Source: UBA9619 sp964630665
GTDB lineage: Bacteria; Pseudomonadota; Gammaproteobacteria; Arenicellales; UBA868
Direction of reading: 5' to 3'
Length of the DNA: 6,778 nt
NCBI GenBank assembly: GCA_964630665.1
Contig: CAZVVN010000116.1
Location: 1 to 6,778 of the forward strand
A model generated the notes under the pieces. That model was not told the DNA's origin. It ran no database searches and saw only the letters and a list, made by a program, of their open reading frames with translations. This document shows positions 6,290 through 6,778 of this stretch, in pieces (positions within the stretch are counted from its first letter, which is position 1; the number at the start of each line of letters is the position of its first letter). The position numbers and the translations under genes are program-made.

Positions 6290-6778
6290 GCCGAGCGGCG
6301 GGTTCCCCAGCCCAGCCCCAGCGTAACGTCCGGCAGGCAATGCTCCCACCACGCTCATGGGGAACCCGGTCTGCCGGCGCCGTCATACTGATCACGGCGC
6401 TGCTGCTCGGCCTCGCGCAGAGTACCCACGCTGACCGCTACGCAACCCAGCGCGCCGGGATGGTCCAGCTGATTCGACAGGACGTTATCGATACCAGTCG
6501 CTATATCGGCAAGGAGCAGCTAGACCCGGCGGTGATGTCAGTGATGGGCCGGGTACCACGGCACGAATTCGTGCCCGAGTCTGAACGCGCCCGGGCCTAC
6601 GCCAATCAGCCCCTGGCGATCGGTCATGGGCAGACCATCTCGCAGCCCTACATCGTGGCTCTGATGACGGACCTGCTGGAATTAAATACCGCCGACCAGG
6701 TGCTTGAAGTCGGTACCGGTTCGGGGTACCAGGCTGCGGTGCTGGCGGAGCTGACCCGCACGGTCTACACGATCGAGA
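6286..6778 (+). CDS. pcm: Protein-L-isoaspartate O-methyltransferase with N-terminal signal sequence (incomplete at right edge)
   Basis: The enzyme uses S-adenosylmethionine to methylate L-isoaspartyl residues in damaged proteins, starting their repair. The 164 residues present include the family signature AIGHGQTISQPYIVA (111-125), with the conserved Ser in TISQP (S119). They also include SAM-binding motif I, VLEVGTGSGYQAA (139-151). The upstream part, PAVMSVMGRVPRHEFVP, is also typical. The C-terminal remainder of the methyltransferase fold lies beyond the window. Unlike the cytosolic enzyme, it begins with a hydrophobic segment (AGAVILITALLLGL, 30-43) and a likely cleavage site after STHA (residue 49), so it is probably periplasmic. 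ATG 6286 overlaps the previous stop (ATGA). ATG 6340 (residue 19) would give a more usual, shorter signal peptide. It is not in the surE-pcm-nlpD setting common for pcm in gammaproteobacteria. Confidence 0.93.
   Translation, partial: MSRAAGSPAQPQRNVRQAMLPPRSWGTRSAGAVILITALLLGLAQSTHADRYATQRAGMVQLIRQDVIDTSRYIGKEQLDPAVMSVMGRVPRHEFVPESERARAYANQPLAIGHGQTISQPYIVALMTDLLELNTADQVLEVGTGSGYQAAVLAELTRTVYTIE

Noticed and set aside
5294..6358. Minus-strand open frames at 5294-5758 and 5870-6358
   Set aside because: They are highly charged, low-complexity translations opposite the hydrophobic membrane protein and the start of the methyltransferase, typical of antisense shadows.

Overview
The window looks like chromosomal DNA of a Gram-negative proteobacterium, most likely a gammaproteobacterium. 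The support is a moderately GC-rich sequence, a PilC/PilY1-family type IV pilus protein, several Sec signal peptides on secreted proteins, and a CRP/Vfr-type palindrome. The genus cannot be told from the sequence. Two divergent gene groups leave a control region at about 5127-5365. No RNA genes, CRISPR arrays, insertion sequences or att sites were seen.

Minus-strand group, read right to left. An exported subtilisin-family (S8) protease with a propeptide (3582-5126) is followed by a possible 34-residue basic micro-ORF (3461-3565). Next is a small exported coiled-coil protein with a textbook ribosome binding site (3135-3464). Last is a very large reading frame (1-3135, at least 1045 residues) that runs off the left edge and has no stop in the window. 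Junctions are tight (a 4-base GTGA overlap and a 1-base TGATG overlap), so this looks like one translationally coupled operon for extracytoplasmic proteins.

The large frame is the most notable item. It is a PilY1-like protein with a signal peptide, a von Willebrand A (VWA) domain with a complete MIDAS, and the C-terminal PilY1 beta-propeller with its aspartate-rich calcium loop. Between these halves, at a point where I recall canonical PilY1 being continuous, lie six NHL repeats that would form a complete extra six-bladed propeller. Five of the six repeats are spaced exactly 47 residues (141 bases) apart. The protein therefore looks like a pilus-tip or surface adhesin/sensor with an added ligand-binding propeller, made together with a secreted protease and a small coiled-coil partner. 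No minor pilin gene is visible beside it.

Plus-strand group. A polytopic membrane protein of unknown function with an internal duplication (5366-6289) overlaps by 4 bases the start of a protein-L-isoaspartate O-methyltransferase (6286 to the right edge, incomplete). The methyltransferase carries an N-terminal signal sequence and so probably acts outside the cytoplasm.

The divergent intergenic region carries a perfect TGTGA-N6-TCACA palindrome (5209-5224). It lies between, and overlaps, candidate promoters for both directions. A second inverted repeat (5171-5196) covers the likely -10 element of the protease operon. Joint control of the two groups by a CRP/Vfr-type regulator is a reasonable inference.
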